DNA of 64,000 nt from Acinetobacter lanii (GTDB lineage: Bacteria; Pseudomonadota; Gammaproteobacteria; Pseudomonadales; Moraxellaceae), in assembly GCF_011578285.1 (NCBI RefSeq), contig NZ_CP049916.1:620001-684000 (forward strand), read 5' to 3'. Below, piece by piece: positions 9,058 through 18,366 of the stretch; the stretch's first letter is position 1; every line of letters starts with the position of its first letter. Made by a program: the position numbers and the translations under genes. Under the pieces are notes generated by a model, which made no database searches, was not told the origin of the DNA, and saw only the letters and a list, made by a program, of their open reading frames with translations.

Positions 9058-9119
9058 GTTACCTTAAACAAAGTACATTCAATATTCCCTATAAAACCAA
9101 TAACAACGAGAGGTCACCC

Positions 9120-9701
9120 ATGGAAACCATTCTTGGACTTTGTATCGGCATAGGACTCAGTGCAGCCTGTGGCTTTCGTGTTTTTGTACCCTTGTTGGTC
9201 ATGAGCATTGCCGCAATCACCGGTTTATTTGAACCCTCAAAAGGACTCGAATGGCTTGCGATGCCTGCGGTCTGTATTGCACTTGGGATTGCTACAGTCT
9301 GTGAAATTGCAGCCTATTACATTCCTTGGGTGGACAATGTCTTGGACACCATTGCTACACCCGCAGCGATGGTCGCAGGCACACTCAGTACCATGGCAGT
9401 TAGTTCAGGGGAAATGTCGCAGTTTGCCAGTTGGGCGTCTGCGATTATAGTCGGTGGTGGAACAGCAGGGGCGGTACAAATGGGGACGGTTGCCGTACGT
9501 GCAGTATCGACTGCGACCACAGGCGGGGTGGCAAATCCTGTGGTGTCTACAGGCGAATGGATTGGGGCAGCAGTGTTATCGGTGCTGTCATTGATTGTGC
9601 CGGTATTGGTGGTTGTGGTGGTGATTATTGCGGTGATTTGGATGGCTCGATGGGTGAGTCGTAAGAAATCGGAAAATACCCATGCCACAACAACACTTTA
9701 G
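9120..9701 (+). CDS. DUF4126 inner-membrane protein
   Basis: A 193-residue hydrophobic protein matching the DUF4126 family (METILGLCIGIGLSAACGFRVFVPLL, with PWVDNVLDTIATPAAMVAGT in the centre). It has about five predicted membrane segments, with the last near residues 150-178 (strongly Val/Ile-rich), and a short basic C-terminal tail (RWVSRKK). GAGAGGT precedes the ATG at good spacing. Biochemical function is unknown. The adjacent genes give no operon context. Confidence 0.8.
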   Translation: METILGLCIGIGLSAACGFRVFVPLLVMSIAAITGLFEPSKGLEWLAMPAVCIALGIATVCEIAAYYIPWVDNVLDTIATPAAMVAGTLSTMAVSSGEMSQFASWASAIIVGGGTAGAVQMGTVAVRAVSTATTGGVANPVVSTGEWIGAAVLSVLSLIVPVLVVVVVIIAVIWMARWVSRKKSENTHATTTL

Positions 9702-9784
9702 CGTTGTAGACTGACAGCATCACTCAAAGAAGATAGCGCTCTCTACTCTTCATTCTGGCATTCGCTAAAATTGGATCATCCATT

Positions 9785-10489
9785 ATGAAAACGCATTTGT
9801 TTAACGTCATGCTTATTGCAGCTTTGGGGCTGAGCACAGCACCCAATCTATATGCCCAAGAGCCATTAACAGAAGAACAAATCCAACTTCAAAAAGATCA
9901 CATCAAATATAAAGCGCTGATTCCTGCCAAATACACCTTATTTGAAGCAGTTCAAGGCGATTTAAATAAAGATGGTAAAGCTGACTTGGTGCTGATTGTG
10001 AAAGCGACCGATCCGAAAATGTGGGTACTCGATCACGATCAGCAGAAGGTCGACCGCAACCGCCGTGGTGTGTTGGTCTTTCTCAATCAGAAGGGCAAAT
10101 ATCAAAAGTTGCTCCAAAACCTGAGTTGTTTCAGCTCTGAAAATGAAGAGGGCGGTGTGTATTTCCCACCTGAATTATTTCCGACAATTGAGAAAAATAT
10201 CCTTAAATTCAATTATGGACATGGACGCTATGGCAATTGGAGCTATACATTCCGACTAGAGGGGCAAGATTTACGTTTAATTGGATATGACTTGTCGAGT
10301 AATTCGGGACCCTATAGCGACTATCAAAAAAGTATTAATTTTTTAACCCAGAAAAAATTGTATCGGGACAATATCAATAAAGAAGATCGAGACAAACCTG
10401 AGGTTTTTAAAGAAACATGGTCGAAGATCAACATCAGTCCAATCTATCTATCCAAAATCAAAGACTTTGATCAACTCTACTTTGAATAA
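9785..10489 (+). CDS. Secreted protein of unknown function
   Basis: A 234-residue protein with a clear Sec signal peptide (residues 1-25, ending LYAQ). A GDLNKDGKADLVLIV segment near residue 58 resembles the calcium-binding repeat motif of FG-GAP/VCBS or EF-hand-like proteins. The rest, including a WVLDHD...NRRGVLVFLN stretch, is probably a beta-rich periplasmic domain. A conserved-looking NYGHGRYGNWSYTFRL segment follows near 145. No enzyme motif was recognised. It sits 83 bp after the DUF4126 gene in the same direction, with no terminator evident between them. Confidence 0.65.
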   Translation: MKTHLFNVMLIAALGLSTAPNLYAQEPLTEEQIQLQKDHIKYKALIPAKYTLFEAVQGDLNKDGKADLVLIVKATDPKMWVLDHDQQKVDRNRRGVLVFLNQKGKYQKLLQNLSCFSSENEEGGVYFPPELFPTIEKNILKFNYGHGRYGNWSYTFRLEGQDLRLIGYDLSSNSGPYSDYQKSINFLTQKKLYRDNINKEDRDKPEVFKETWSKINISPIYLSKIKDFDQLYFE

Positions 10490-10746
10490 ACCTGATTTTG
10501 ATCCACTGCACTTGTGTTGAACTTGGATGAGATCCATCCCCTTGAGGTAAATCAAGTTTTAACACTGTGAATGACGTCTTTGAATAACGTCTTTAAATAA
10601 TACTAAACTGCCAACCTATAGGCTTATGCTGAGGGGTTGATCATAAAAGATGATTTTAAAACCATGGTGAAGCTTAAAGCATTCACCTATACTCTGTTGT
10701 ATTAAAAATAGTCACTAAGCAGTTTAATCGGCGTGAAGGCAGTCCT

Positions 10747-11586
10747 ATGGGAAAAATGACACATCTCCTAGCGCGAAGCGTAGTCATTCGCAGGCTACTT
10801 ATTGTGTTTATGATTGGCGGATTTGGTTGGATTGATCTGTTAACCGGCTATGAATTTTCATTTGCCTTACTGTATTTATTGCCTGTGTTTGTGGCTGCTT
10901 GGTATGACAATAAATTTATTAGCGGACTGAGTGTCTTATCCTCGGTCTTGGTATGGTTCTATGCCGACTATAGTTCAGGTCATGTGTATAGCTATCCGAT
11001 CGTACCGTATTGGAATGCGTTGGTTCGTATTATCTTTTTTGGCATTGTGGCGGTGTTGCTTTATAAAGTGCGTGGCAATCTAAACGCCATGACCCAAATG
11101 GCGATGCAAGACACTTTGACTTCACTGGATAATTCGCGCGCTTTTAATTTGGAATATCAACAGATTCGCCGGCACGGTATCAAAAAAAATCAAAAGCTGG
11201 CGATCGGGATTATCGACTTAGATGGTTTTAAGACCGTGAATGACACGCTGGGACACAGCAAAGGCGATGATATTTTGGTGGAGTTTGCGCAAATCCTGCG
11301 TTCTTCCACCCGCAGTACAGATACCGTGGCAAGGCTGGGGGGGGATGAGTTTGTGGTGATTCTACAAAATACCAATACCCAAGGGGCAGAAGATTATTCG
11401 CAGCGCTTACGCACCGTATTTAATCAAAGTGGTTTGAAACAGCGCTACGGTGTGGATTTTAGTATGGGCATTAGCTTATTTGAAGCGCTACCTGAAGACC
11501 TCGATGAAGCGACTCATCAAGCTGATCAACTCATGTATAAATCTAAAATGTCGGGCAAATCACGCACCACCATTCATGTGGCTTAA
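10747..11586 (+). CDS. Membrane-anchored diguanylate cyclase
   Basis: A 279-residue protein. The N-terminal third contains three or four membrane segments (residues 13-105). It is followed by a GGDEF domain with the intact catalytic motif RLGGDEF near residue 198. The inhibitory I-site RxxD (RSTD) lies exactly five residues before GGDEF, so product feedback inhibition by c-di-GMP is expected. The domain starts DTLTSLDNSRAF and includes IIDLDGFKTVNDTLGH (metal-binding aspartate). The predicted reaction is two GTP to c-di-GMP. The N-terminal domain is probably a small sensor. It appears monocistronic. Upstream, at about 10572-10605, an imperfect direct repeat of AACGTCTTT occurs. Confidence 0.9.
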   Translation: MGKMTHLLARSVVIRRLLIVFMIGGFGWIDLLTGYEFSFALLYLLPVFVAAWYDNKFISGLSVLSSVLVWFYADYSSGHVYSYPIVPYWNALVRIIFFGIVAVLLYKVRGNLNAMTQMAMQDTLTSLDNSRAFNLEYQQIRRHGIKKNQKLAIGIIDLDGFKTVNDTLGHSKGDDILVEFAQILRSSTRSTDTVARLGGDEFVVILQNTNTQGAEDYSQRLRTVFNQSGLKQRYGVDFSMGISLFEALPEDLDEATHQADQLMYKSKMSGKSRTTIHVA

Positions 11587-12206
11587 GCTGAATTTTGATG
11601 TGCAGATGAGTTTGAAAAAAACAAGCAAGCAATTCAAATTTTAAAATAAAAAATGCCGATAATTGTGATTATTTCGGAATAAATAACCATAAAATTTACC
11701 TTTATGAAAATTATTTCTTTTATAGGGTGCTCTTGTGAAAAATATTTTTAAAATCTCAACAAATCAATCGATCTTAGGAAATTAATTTCGGCATAGATTC
11801 ACTACTATGTATTTCAAGGGTGTGACGGGAATTGAAAAGAGTAGCATGCTGACAGGGCGCACGACGCGCGAGCAGTACTTACCCACAAGGTCTCGATTCT
11901 ACTTAGGACGCTATAGATTACAAATTTATAGGCACACGGTGATACTTACAAAGTGAAGCCAGTTGAAGTTAAACATGATTGTTTTTCCCAACACCCTCAA
12001 AAATTCGTAGTAAAACCTAAGATAAAAATAAATGCATTCTGAGACAAAACCACTTCACAATAAATCTTCCTCTTTCTTTTCTCTGATTTTTACATCATTC
12101 ACTTATCACAGACTAAACTAGCGTTTTGCATGATTCAAACGCATAAGATTGACAGTCAATTTTTCTATTGTTATGTTGCGCCCACTTTTGCCAGTCACGT
12201 TGTGCT
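11587..12206. other. Long intergenic region with an unexplained GC-richer segment
   Basis: About 620 bp without a supported protein gene. The first 230 bp are AT-rich. At 11819-11945 there is a distinctly GC-richer patch with several potential hairpins: GCGC-ACGAC-GCGC, CTATA...TATAG, and a GTGTG near its start that could pair with CACAC near its end. It may be a structured RNA gene, but no known family was recognised. The remaining part leads into rluA. Confidence 0.35.
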
Positions 12207-12872
12207 ATGTCTTCCTTTGACAATTTTGTATACGCTCCACCTCAAGATCCGATTTCGATTCTGTATGAAGATGAAGACTTGGTGGTGATTGATAAACCTG
12301 CGGGTTTATTGTCTGTGCCGGGGCGTTTAGCTGAACATCATGACAGTGCGTATTTTCGAGTACTCGACATTTATCCCAATGCCAAAATCACCCATCGTTT
12401 AGACATGGCGACTTCAGGTATTTTGATGTTTGCCAAACATCGTGATGCAGAAGTGGGGGTGAGTAAAATGTTCCAAGCACGCACAGTGAAAAAACATTAT
12501 GTGGCATTGGTACAAGGTCAAATCGCACCTCAAGGTTCGGTTGATGTGCCTTTAATCACCGATTGGGAAAATCGTCCCCGTCAGATTGTGCATTTTGAGT
12601 TGGGTAAACCCTCACAAACGCTATTTGAGTTGGTTGACTATGATCAAAACCTCGATGTGAGTCGAGTATTATTAACCCCAATCACAGGACGTTCGCACCA
12701 ATTGCGGGTACATATGCAATATATTGGGCATCCGATTACGGGCGATAAGCTCTATCACCCTGAGCCTGCGCGAAGTCAATTGGGGCGTATGGCATTGCAT
12801 GCCAGTTATTTGGCATTTCAGCATCCTTTACAAGGGAATGAGGTTGAGATTAAAGGTGTGGTGCCTTTTTAA
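12207..12872 (+). CDS. rluA: Dual-specificity rRNA/tRNA pseudouridine synthase RluA
   Basis: A 221-residue protein from the ATG at 12207. An in-frame upstream ATG adds 13 Cys-rich residues with no homology and was not used. It matches RluA, which makes pseudouridine 746 in 23S rRNA and 32 in several tRNAs. The catalytic motif is HRLDMATSGI (nucleophilic Asp). Other signatures are ILYEDEDLVVIDKPAGLLSVPG, LITDWENRPRQ and ITGRSHQLRVHM. There is no S4 domain, as in E. coli RluA (219 residues). It is followed after 35 bp by an unknown gene in the same direction. Confidence 0.92.
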   Translation: MSSFDNFVYAPPQDPISILYEDEDLVVIDKPAGLLSVPGRLAEHHDSAYFRVLDIYPNAKITHRLDMATSGILMFAKHRDAEVGVSKMFQARTVKKHYVALVQGQIAPQGSVDVPLITDWENRPRQIVHFELGKPSQTLFELVDYDQNLDVSRVLLTPITGRSHQLRVHMQYIGHPITGDKLYHPEPARSQLGRMALHASYLAFQHPLQGNEVEIKGVVPF

Positions 12873-12907
12873 TACTTAAACAAGGTTGTTAAAATAAGCA
12901 GAATAAA

Positions 12908-13303
12908 ATGAGCCAAGAGATTGAAGTTGTGATTCAGCGTGATAGCGTATCGATGGGAGATGACATTCAAGCCCCGCATGCGTATCGGGTATGGATCTCA
13001 TCTCAGACCACCATTGAAGCGTGTTGTACTGAATTAAATTTGCATTTGTATTTACCGAAAATCGTGACAGGTGAGGCGGTTTGGACGGTTGAAAATGCAC
13101 AGGGTGATGCAATGCTATTGATCGCTCAACAATGGGCTGATCTATATTATTTTGTCCCGCAGCATTCCTTATTATTAGAGCATTTGATTTTCGATGAGAC
13201 ACATCAAGCCTATACGCTTTATCTGCGTTATCACATGCAAATTGATCCTCAGCTTCTTATTCAACAGTTGGAATCACTCAAAACAGACTCAACTTTAAAA
13301 TGA
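12908..13303 (+). CDS. Hypothetical protein
   Basis: A 131-residue soluble protein starting MSQEIEVVIQRDSVSMGDDI. It has no signal peptide, membrane segment or recognised motif. Alternating hydrophobic strands (IEVVIQ, AYRVWIS, LLLEHLIF, YTLYLRYHM) suggest a mixed alpha/beta fold. It lies 35 bp after rluA and 66 bp before the RraB-like gene, all on the plus strand, so it may be cotranscribed. Confidence 0.6.
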   Translation: MSQEIEVVIQRDSVSMGDDIQAPHAYRVWISSQTTIEACCTELNLHLYLPKIVTGEAVWTVENAQGDAMLLIAQQWADLYYFVPQHSLLLEHLIFDETHQAYTLYLRYHMQIDPQLLIQQLESLKTDSTLK

Positions 13304-13369
13304 CACATTTTCGCGTTAATCTGAGTACAATGAGCTCAGTATGATAATGATGAAGATAAGGACGAGAAC

Positions 13370-13759
13370 ATGACACGCGATTTTGAACAATTCCCTGATG
13401 ACGACAATGGCAACGTCCTTTGGCAAATGCACGAAGACGGTGACGACCTGACCGAAGCCCATGAAATCGAATATTCGATTGCCTTTAACAGCAAAGAACA
13501 GGCAGAAAAATGTGCACTGTATTTGCTGCAAGAAGAACAGAAAATCAGTTTATTTATTGACGAAGAAGCAGCACAGCCTGAATGGGTCATCACCATTTAT
13601 GTGTATATGGAACCTGAATATTCAGACATCGTCGATTTAGAAGAATGGTTCACCAAAATCGCAGAGCAACATGGCGGTGAATACGATGGTTGGGGCTGTA
13701 TGGCTTATGTCTATGATGACGAAGATATTGAAGAGTTAGACGAAGAATTTAAAAGCTAA
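13370..13759 (+). CDS. RraB-domain protein (RNase E inhibitor-like)
   Basis: A 129-residue acidic protein of the RraB fold. Diagnostic features are NVLWQMHEDGDDLTEAHEIEYSI in the first half and GGEYDGWGCMAYV near residue 105, corresponding to the EYDGWG motif of E. coli RraB. A very acidic tail (DDEDIEELDEEF) also matches. RraB binds and modulates RNase E. Whether this protein does so here is inference. A strong terminator follows 20 bp after the stop. Confidence 0.78.
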   Translation: MTRDFEQFPDDDNGNVLWQMHEDGDDLTEAHEIEYSIAFNSKEQAEKCALYLLQEEQKISLFIDEEAAQPEWVITIYVYMEPEYSDIVDLEEWFTKIAEQHGGEYDGWGCMAYVYDDEDIEELDEEFKS

Positions 13760-13780
13760 GCACTTTTGATTTGAAGTGAA

Positions 13781-13810
13781 AACCCCAATCGATTTGCATT
13801 GGGGTTTTTT
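13781..13810 (+). terminator. Intrinsic terminator after the RraB-like gene
   Basis: AACCCCAAT / ATTGGGGTT is a perfect 9-bp stem with an 8-base loop, followed by TTTT. Confidence 0.88.
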
Positions 13811-13923
13811 ATGGTAGGTCAAAAATGAGCATGAAAAATAACCCGAAATTTACAGTAACACTCTAGAATTTCTGCAATAAAAATCTTCACAATAGAACAA
13901 ATTATAAGAATTACGGATGTTCT

Positions 13924-16398
13924 ATGAATAACGAGAAATCCCTCAATATTGAGGGGCCGAATAAAACCGAAATATCGAGCAATACCGATACTGAACAGTA
14001 CGAACAACAGCATGCGTCAACACAACGAGCACTCAAAACCATGGCTGGTTTTGTGATTGCAAGCGTGATTGTGCTGGCGCTTTATTTTGGCAAAGAAATC
14101 TTTATTCCATTGGCGCTGTCGGTGCTGTTGGCATTTTTACTTGAGCCTTTGGTATCACGCCTGAAAAAGTGGGGTTTACCGCAATTGCCATCGATTGCAT
14201 TGGTGGTGCTGATGGCACTCAGTGTATTGGGCGGTGCGGTGACCTACTTGGGGTATCAATTGGGAAGTTTAAGCCAAGAGTTACCGCAGTATCAGGACAC
14301 CATTAAACAAAAACTCAATTCAGTGAAAAGTCTGACCTCAGGGCCGAGTGTGTGGGATGGTGCGATTGCCACAGTCGATACCATACAAAAGTCAATTCAG
14401 ACCGATCAGCCTGCCCAGCAGAAAGAGGGGGTGCAGCAAGTCCAAGTGGTGGGCGCGCAACAAAGTTCTACCGATGCAGCAGTGCAATGGGGTTCTAAGA
14501 TTTTGAGCCCACTGGCGACGGCAGGTATCGTATTCTTGTTTGTGGTGCTGATTCTACTCAGTCGAAAAGACCTGCATGACCGTTTACTCAAACTATTGGG
14601 GGGCAATCTCAATGTCGGTACAGATGCCCTCGATGAAGCGGCAGATCGCATCGGCACTTATTTGCGTATGCAATTGTTGGTCAATGTCAGCTACGGTGTG
14701 CCGATGGCATTGGGGCTGTTTTTTATTGGGGTACCTGCCGCGATTATGTGGGGCATTGTCGCAATTGCCATGCGCTTTGTGCCTTATGTGGGGCCGATGA
14801 TTTCGGCAGTCTTTCCGATTACCTTAGCCTTTGCAGTCGACCCCGGTTGGAACATGGTGCTATGGACGGTGGGACTCGTATTGTTGCTCGAGTTGATCAG
14901 TAACAATGTGATTGAGCCGTGGTTGTATGGGGAAAGCACCGGACTGTCGACCTTAGCGATTATTATTGCAGCGACCTTTTGGACCAGTGTTTGGGGACCT
15001 GTAGGGTTGATTCTATCGACACCGCTAACAGCATGTTTATTGGTGCTTGCCAATTACATACCCGCCTTAAGTTTTGTGAAAACCTTGATTGGTAATGAAC
15101 CTGTACTCAGTCCACCGGAGCGATTTTACCAACGTTTGGTGGCAGATGATGTCGATGATGCTTTGGAGTTGGCGCAAGAACAGATTAAACAAGACTTACC
15201 CAAGAAACCGAGTGATGAAGTGGTGGTACGTAAGGTCAATGCTTTTTATGATGAAGTGGCGATTCCTGCGATTCGGTTATTTTCGGAAAGCCACAACACC
15301 GATGCCAGTGCCGAACATCGTTTACGTATGCAACAAGGTCTAAAACTGTTTAATCACCAATTTCAAAATCAATACCCAATTGATCAAGACTTGTCGCAAC
15401 CGCAAGTGGCCTGTGTTGGGGCACGTTGGGAAGTTGATGTGATGGCATCGTCAATGTTGGCACATGGCCTCAATCTAAGAAACATCAGTGCAATCAGTCA
15501 TACCGATGCGATTATCCAATCCAACGTCAATGTTTTGGAGCATTTGACCCAACAGATTCAAATGGTGTGTATTTCAGTTTTTCATCGACAACCGATGGCG
15601 CAAGTGCGCTTACTCAGTCAAAAAGTCCGTGACATGTTACCCAATGCCAAACTCATTTTTGCGATTTGGGGCAATGACAGTGATGAACTGCGCGATGAGA
15701 TTTTACGTCGTTTTGAGCCTGATGCCGTGGTGAACAGTGTTAATGAATTGATGCTCAGTATCGATGCTTTAATGCTTGAACAAGGTGAGAATCCTGCACG
15801 TGAACTGTTGGCTGAAAACGAGTCAGAACGTTTGGCGGCTTTACATGAGTTGTCGCTGTTAAACCCTGAGACTTTACCGATTTATGAGCAATTTATTGAG
15901 GAAGCCTGCCAAGCCTTTGATGTCAAATACGCACAAATTTCCTTGGTCGATGACACTTGGGTGAATACCCCTGCCAGTCCATTGGCGGATGCCAAGCAAA
16001 ATCCTTTAGATGCCGGTATTGCGCGAGAGGATTCAATTTGTACCCACTTGGTTCATCAAAATGAGTCCTTAATCATTGAGGATATTGACCGTGATCCACG
16101 CTTTAAAAAGAATGTCGAGCTGAGTAAAAATAAAATCAAATTTTATGCCGGTGTACCACTGAGAACCAAGCAGGGGTTGGTCTTGGGTAGCTTATGTATT
16201 TTAGATAAACATACCCGAAAAATGACTGAGGATGATCTGATCTTACTCAACGAATTGGCTGAAGAATTAATGCGAACCTTAAGCCATGAAAAAACCAAAC
16301 ATCAAAAGTTGGAAGAAATTGCAAAGCTACAAAATGCTGAAGTGGTGCACAGTATTTCAGAGATTCAAGCCGATCCCGAACAGCCTCATCAGGCTTAA
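13924..16398 (+). CDS. AI-2E-family permease fused to a C-terminal GAF domain
   Basis: An 824-residue protein, over twice the usual AI-2E family length (about 350). Residues 40-400 are the permease: paired N-terminal helices (KEIFIPLALSVLLAFLLEPL), a periplasmic section around 105-190, and a hydrophobic C-terminal bundle including RFVPYVGPMISAVFP and NNVIEPWLYGEST. Residues 400-480 form a charged linker. Residues 495-615 look like a Rossmann/B12-binding-type alpha/beta domain (VACVGARWEVDVMASSMLA...). Residues 650-795 form a GAF domain (EDSICTHLVHQNESLIIEDI...FYAGVPLRTKQGLVLGSLCILD). The fusion suggests a transporter gated by, or acting as, a sensor. The substrate is unknown; not all family members export AI-2. 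Confidence 0.82.
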   Translation: MNNEKSLNIEGPNKTEISSNTDTEQYEQQHASTQRALKTMAGFVIASVIVLALYFGKEIFIPLALSVLLAFLLEPLVSRLKKWGLPQLPSIALVVLMALSVLGGAVTYLGYQLGSLSQELPQYQDTIKQKLNSVKSLTSGPSVWDGAIATVDTIQKSIQTDQPAQQKEGVQQVQVVGAQQSSTDAAVQWGSKILSPLATAGIVFLFVVLILLSRKDLHDRLLKLLGGNLNVGTDALDEAADRIGTYLRMQLLVNVSYGVPMALGLFFIGVPAAIMWGIVAIAMRFVPYVGPMISAVFPITLAFAVDPGWNMVLWTVGLVLLLELISNNVIEPWLYGESTGLSTLAIIIAATFWTSVWGPVGLILSTPLTACLLVLANYIPALSFVKTLIGNEPVLSPPERFYQRLVADDVDDALELAQEQIKQDLPKKPSDEVVVRKVNAFYDEVAIPAIRLFSESHNTDASAEHRLRMQQGLKLFNHQFQNQYPIDQDLSQPQVACVGARWEVDVMASSMLAHGLNLRNISAISHTDAIIQSNVNVLEHLTQQIQMVCISVFHRQPMAQVRLLSQKVRDMLPNAKLIFAIWGNDSDELRDEILRRFEPDAVVNSVNELMLSIDALMLEQGENPARELLAENESERLAALHELSLLNPETLPIYEQFIEEACQAFDVKYAQISLVDDTWVNTPASPLADAKQNPLDAGIAREDSICTHLVHQNESLIIEDIDRDPRFKKNVELSKNKIKFYAGVPLRTKQGLVLGSLCILDKHTRKMTEDDLILLNELAEELMRTLSHEKTKHQKLEEIAKLQNAEVVHSISEIQADPEQPHQA

Positions 16399-16559
16399 AC
16401 AGAGACGGATAGACACTCAGAATCAGCACTCAAGTTATTTTCAAGCAGTTGTTTAATCCTTATTGTTTATAAGGTTTTAACGGCAAAGCACAGGAAAAGT
16501 GATATATTGCATGACTTTCATGTTTGTATCATTTTTCCTTTTTTATATGTGGAATCGCC

Positions 16560-16898
16560 ATGTCTTTACCCAACTGTCCAAAATGTCATTCAGAATATAC
16601 CTATGAAGATGGCGATTTATTGATTTGCCCAGAATGCTCGCATGAGTGGAAAGAAGGCGAAGTCGCTGAAGATATAGTGATCATTAAGGATGCCAATGGC
16701 AATGTTTTGACCGATGGCGATACCGTAACTGTGATTAAAGATTTAAAAATCAAAGGTTCTTCATCTGTAGTCAAAGTGGGCACCAAAGCGAAAAACATTC
16801 GTTTATTGCCCGATGCGACAGATGGTCATGACATTGACTGTAAAGTTGATGGCTTTGGTGCAATGAAACTTAAATCTGAGTATGTGAAAAAAGCATAA
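16560..16898 (+). CDS. yjdM: PhnA-like zinc-ribbon protein YjdM
   Basis: A 112-residue protein starting at the ATG at 16560; the longer frame upstream adds an unrelated hydrophobic leader. The N-terminal zinc ribbon has CPKC and CPEC pairs ([28 protein letters not shown]). It is followed by the conserved PhnA domain ([23 protein letters not shown]). This matches E. coli YjdM (formerly PhnA), which is not itself a phosphonoacetate hydrolase. Function is unclear. It is monocistronic by context. Confidence 0.88.
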   Translation: MSLPNCPKCHSEYTYEDGDLLICPECSHEWKEGEVAEDIVIIKDANGNVLTDGDTVTVIKDLKIKGSSSVVKVGTKAKNIRLLPDATDGHDIDCKVDGFGAMKLKSEYVKKA

Positions 16899-17072
16899 AA
16901 GGATTTTTTTCAAGAGCGAATAGCATGATCACTGCAAGTGCTGGTGTTATTCGCTTGATAGAAAACTCGGATGTGTCTGTCTAAGTATGCAAGGTGGGTT
17001 TCATCCATAACAGCAGCTCATCGGCTGAGCATAAATGATTTGAAACTTTCAAAAAGTAAAGGGTGATATCGA

Positions 17073-17714
17073 TTGAAAAAGTTGATCTTAAGCAGCTTGG
17101 CATGCCTCATGCTGGTTCTGTTCGTGGCTTTCGCCTCACCGTATTGGATGCTCTATCAAATCAATCAAGCTTTAGAAAACAACCAAGCAGATCAGATTGC
17201 TCAATATATCGATTTTCCTGCGGTCAGAGCGAGTTTAAAACCCCAAGTTGAAGCGATTATTGCTGAGAAAACTGGTTTAAACGATCAGCATCATCCATGG
17301 GCAAAGTGGGGCTTAAAGCTGTCCAAAAAAATTGCAGATCATACTGTCGATGCGACCATTAACAGTGAAACCATCGCCTTGTTGATGCAGGGTAAAGCCC
17401 TAAAAGAATCGATTTCAATTTCGGAAATAGCGGGACTCAGTGGACTGCTTTCTTCTCAAAATGATGATCAAACGAGTCTGGCTCAAGTCTCGGATTTAAA
17501 GCTGCAAAAGCTGTCTGTATCACAACATTCAACGACGTTTTCAGCAGATAAGGCTACAACTCAGAAAACGCAATTGCATAGCCAATATGTAAATTGGAAT
17601 ACCTTTGCCGTGAATGTTGAGCGTGGCAGTGGAAATATGACCCAATTTATTTTTAAGCGTGATCAGCTCAGTTGGAAGATGAAACAGATTCAGCTCAATG
17701 ACCATCTATTCTAA
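17073..17714 (+). CDS. DUF2939 protein, membrane-anchored
   Basis: A 213-residue protein with an N-terminal hydrophobic anchor (residues 4-23), then SPYWMLYQINQALENNQADQIAQYIDFPAVRASLK, the DUF2939 signature. The start codon is TTG at 17073, with AAAGGG about 9 bases upstream; no in-frame ATG would retain the anchor. It is probably a periplasmic or lipid-anchored envelope protein of unknown function. A Gln/Ser-rich middle section is followed by a predicted beta-rich end. Confidence 0.75.
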   Translation: MKKLILSSLACLMLVLFVAFASPYWMLYQINQALENNQADQIAQYIDFPAVRASLKPQVEAIIAEKTGLNDQHHPWAKWGLKLSKKIADHTVDATINSETIALLMQGKALKESISISEIAGLSGLLSSQNDDQTSLAQVSDLKLQKLSVSQHSTTFSADKATTQKTQLHSQYVNWNTFAVNVERGSGNMTQFIFKRDQLSWKMKQIQLNDHLF

Positions 17715-17892
17715 CTGTTCTAAATCGAATTTATTTAGTTAAAGTTTAAAGCGTAGCAATGCCATCAACAAAATCTAAAGCTGTTCACAAAAACTGCTAA
17801 AAAAAGCCAATTATTAGACAAAATGTTATTATCAATGAATTAAAAAAGTGTTAACTTCGTCACAAATATAAGAATATTTGAGGTGGTTCTTA

Positions 17893-18366
17893 ATGTCTTT
17901 AGCCGCTGTACAGATCGACGGTGACCCAATCATTGCCCAAGAGGTTTTGGCTCAAATCAAATTGTGGGATCAGGCGGTAATCGGTTGTGATGCCGATGCC
18001 TTGCTGTCGCAATGCGCGCAAAACGTGAGTATGTTTGATGTCAGTTCACATATCAATGGACTGAACGAATATCGCGCTGAATGGGGAAAATTTAGTCCTT
18101 ACTTTATGGATGGGATGCAAATTTCTCGTCGCGATGTCAAGCTGATCACCAGTGAAAGTTTGGCGGTGTTGCATTGCCAATCTAAAGTAGAACACAGTGC
18201 CTTAAAGGGTAAGCTGCAAATGCCATGGTGTCGTACCACCTTATGCCTAGAAAAGAATCAAGGGCAGTGGCGTGTAGTGCATCAACATATCTCGATGCCT
18301 GTGGACATGATGACGGGGAAAGCCATCGTTTTAAAGGATAAACCTAAATTACGTTTAGTGGTTTAG
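17893..18366 (+). CDS. NTF2-like/SnoaL-fold protein
   Basis: A 157-residue protein from the ATG at 17893, which is preceded by AGGTGG at proper spacing. An in-frame TTG at 17878 overlaps that ribosome site and was rejected. The pattern (IKLWDQAVIGCDADALLSQCAQNVSMFDV...WRVVHQHISMPVD) is that of NTF2-like ketosteroid-isomerase-fold proteins (DUF4440/SnoaL). The role is unknown; such folds bind small hydrophobic ligands or act as protein partners. A terminator follows about 120 bp downstream. Confidence 0.7.
   Translation: MSLAAVQIDGDPIIAQEVLAQIKLWDQAVIGCDADALLSQCAQNVSMFDVSSHINGLNEYRAEWGKFSPYFMDGMQISRRDVKLITSESLAVLHCQSKVEHSALKGKLQMPWCRTTLCLEKNQGQWRVVHQHISMPVDMMTGKAIVLKDKPKLRLVV

Noticed and set aside
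11819..11945. A tRNA, tmRNA, RNase P RNA or c-di-GMP riboswitch
   Set aside because: No cloverleaf, T-loop or conserved core of those families could be matched.
12168..12206. Extended N-terminus of RluA
   Set aside because: The extra Cys-rich residues have no homology and the ATG at 12207 gives the family length.
13924..16398. An AI-2 quorum-sensing exporter
   Set aside because: Family membership alone does not show AI-2 transport; many members move other substrates.
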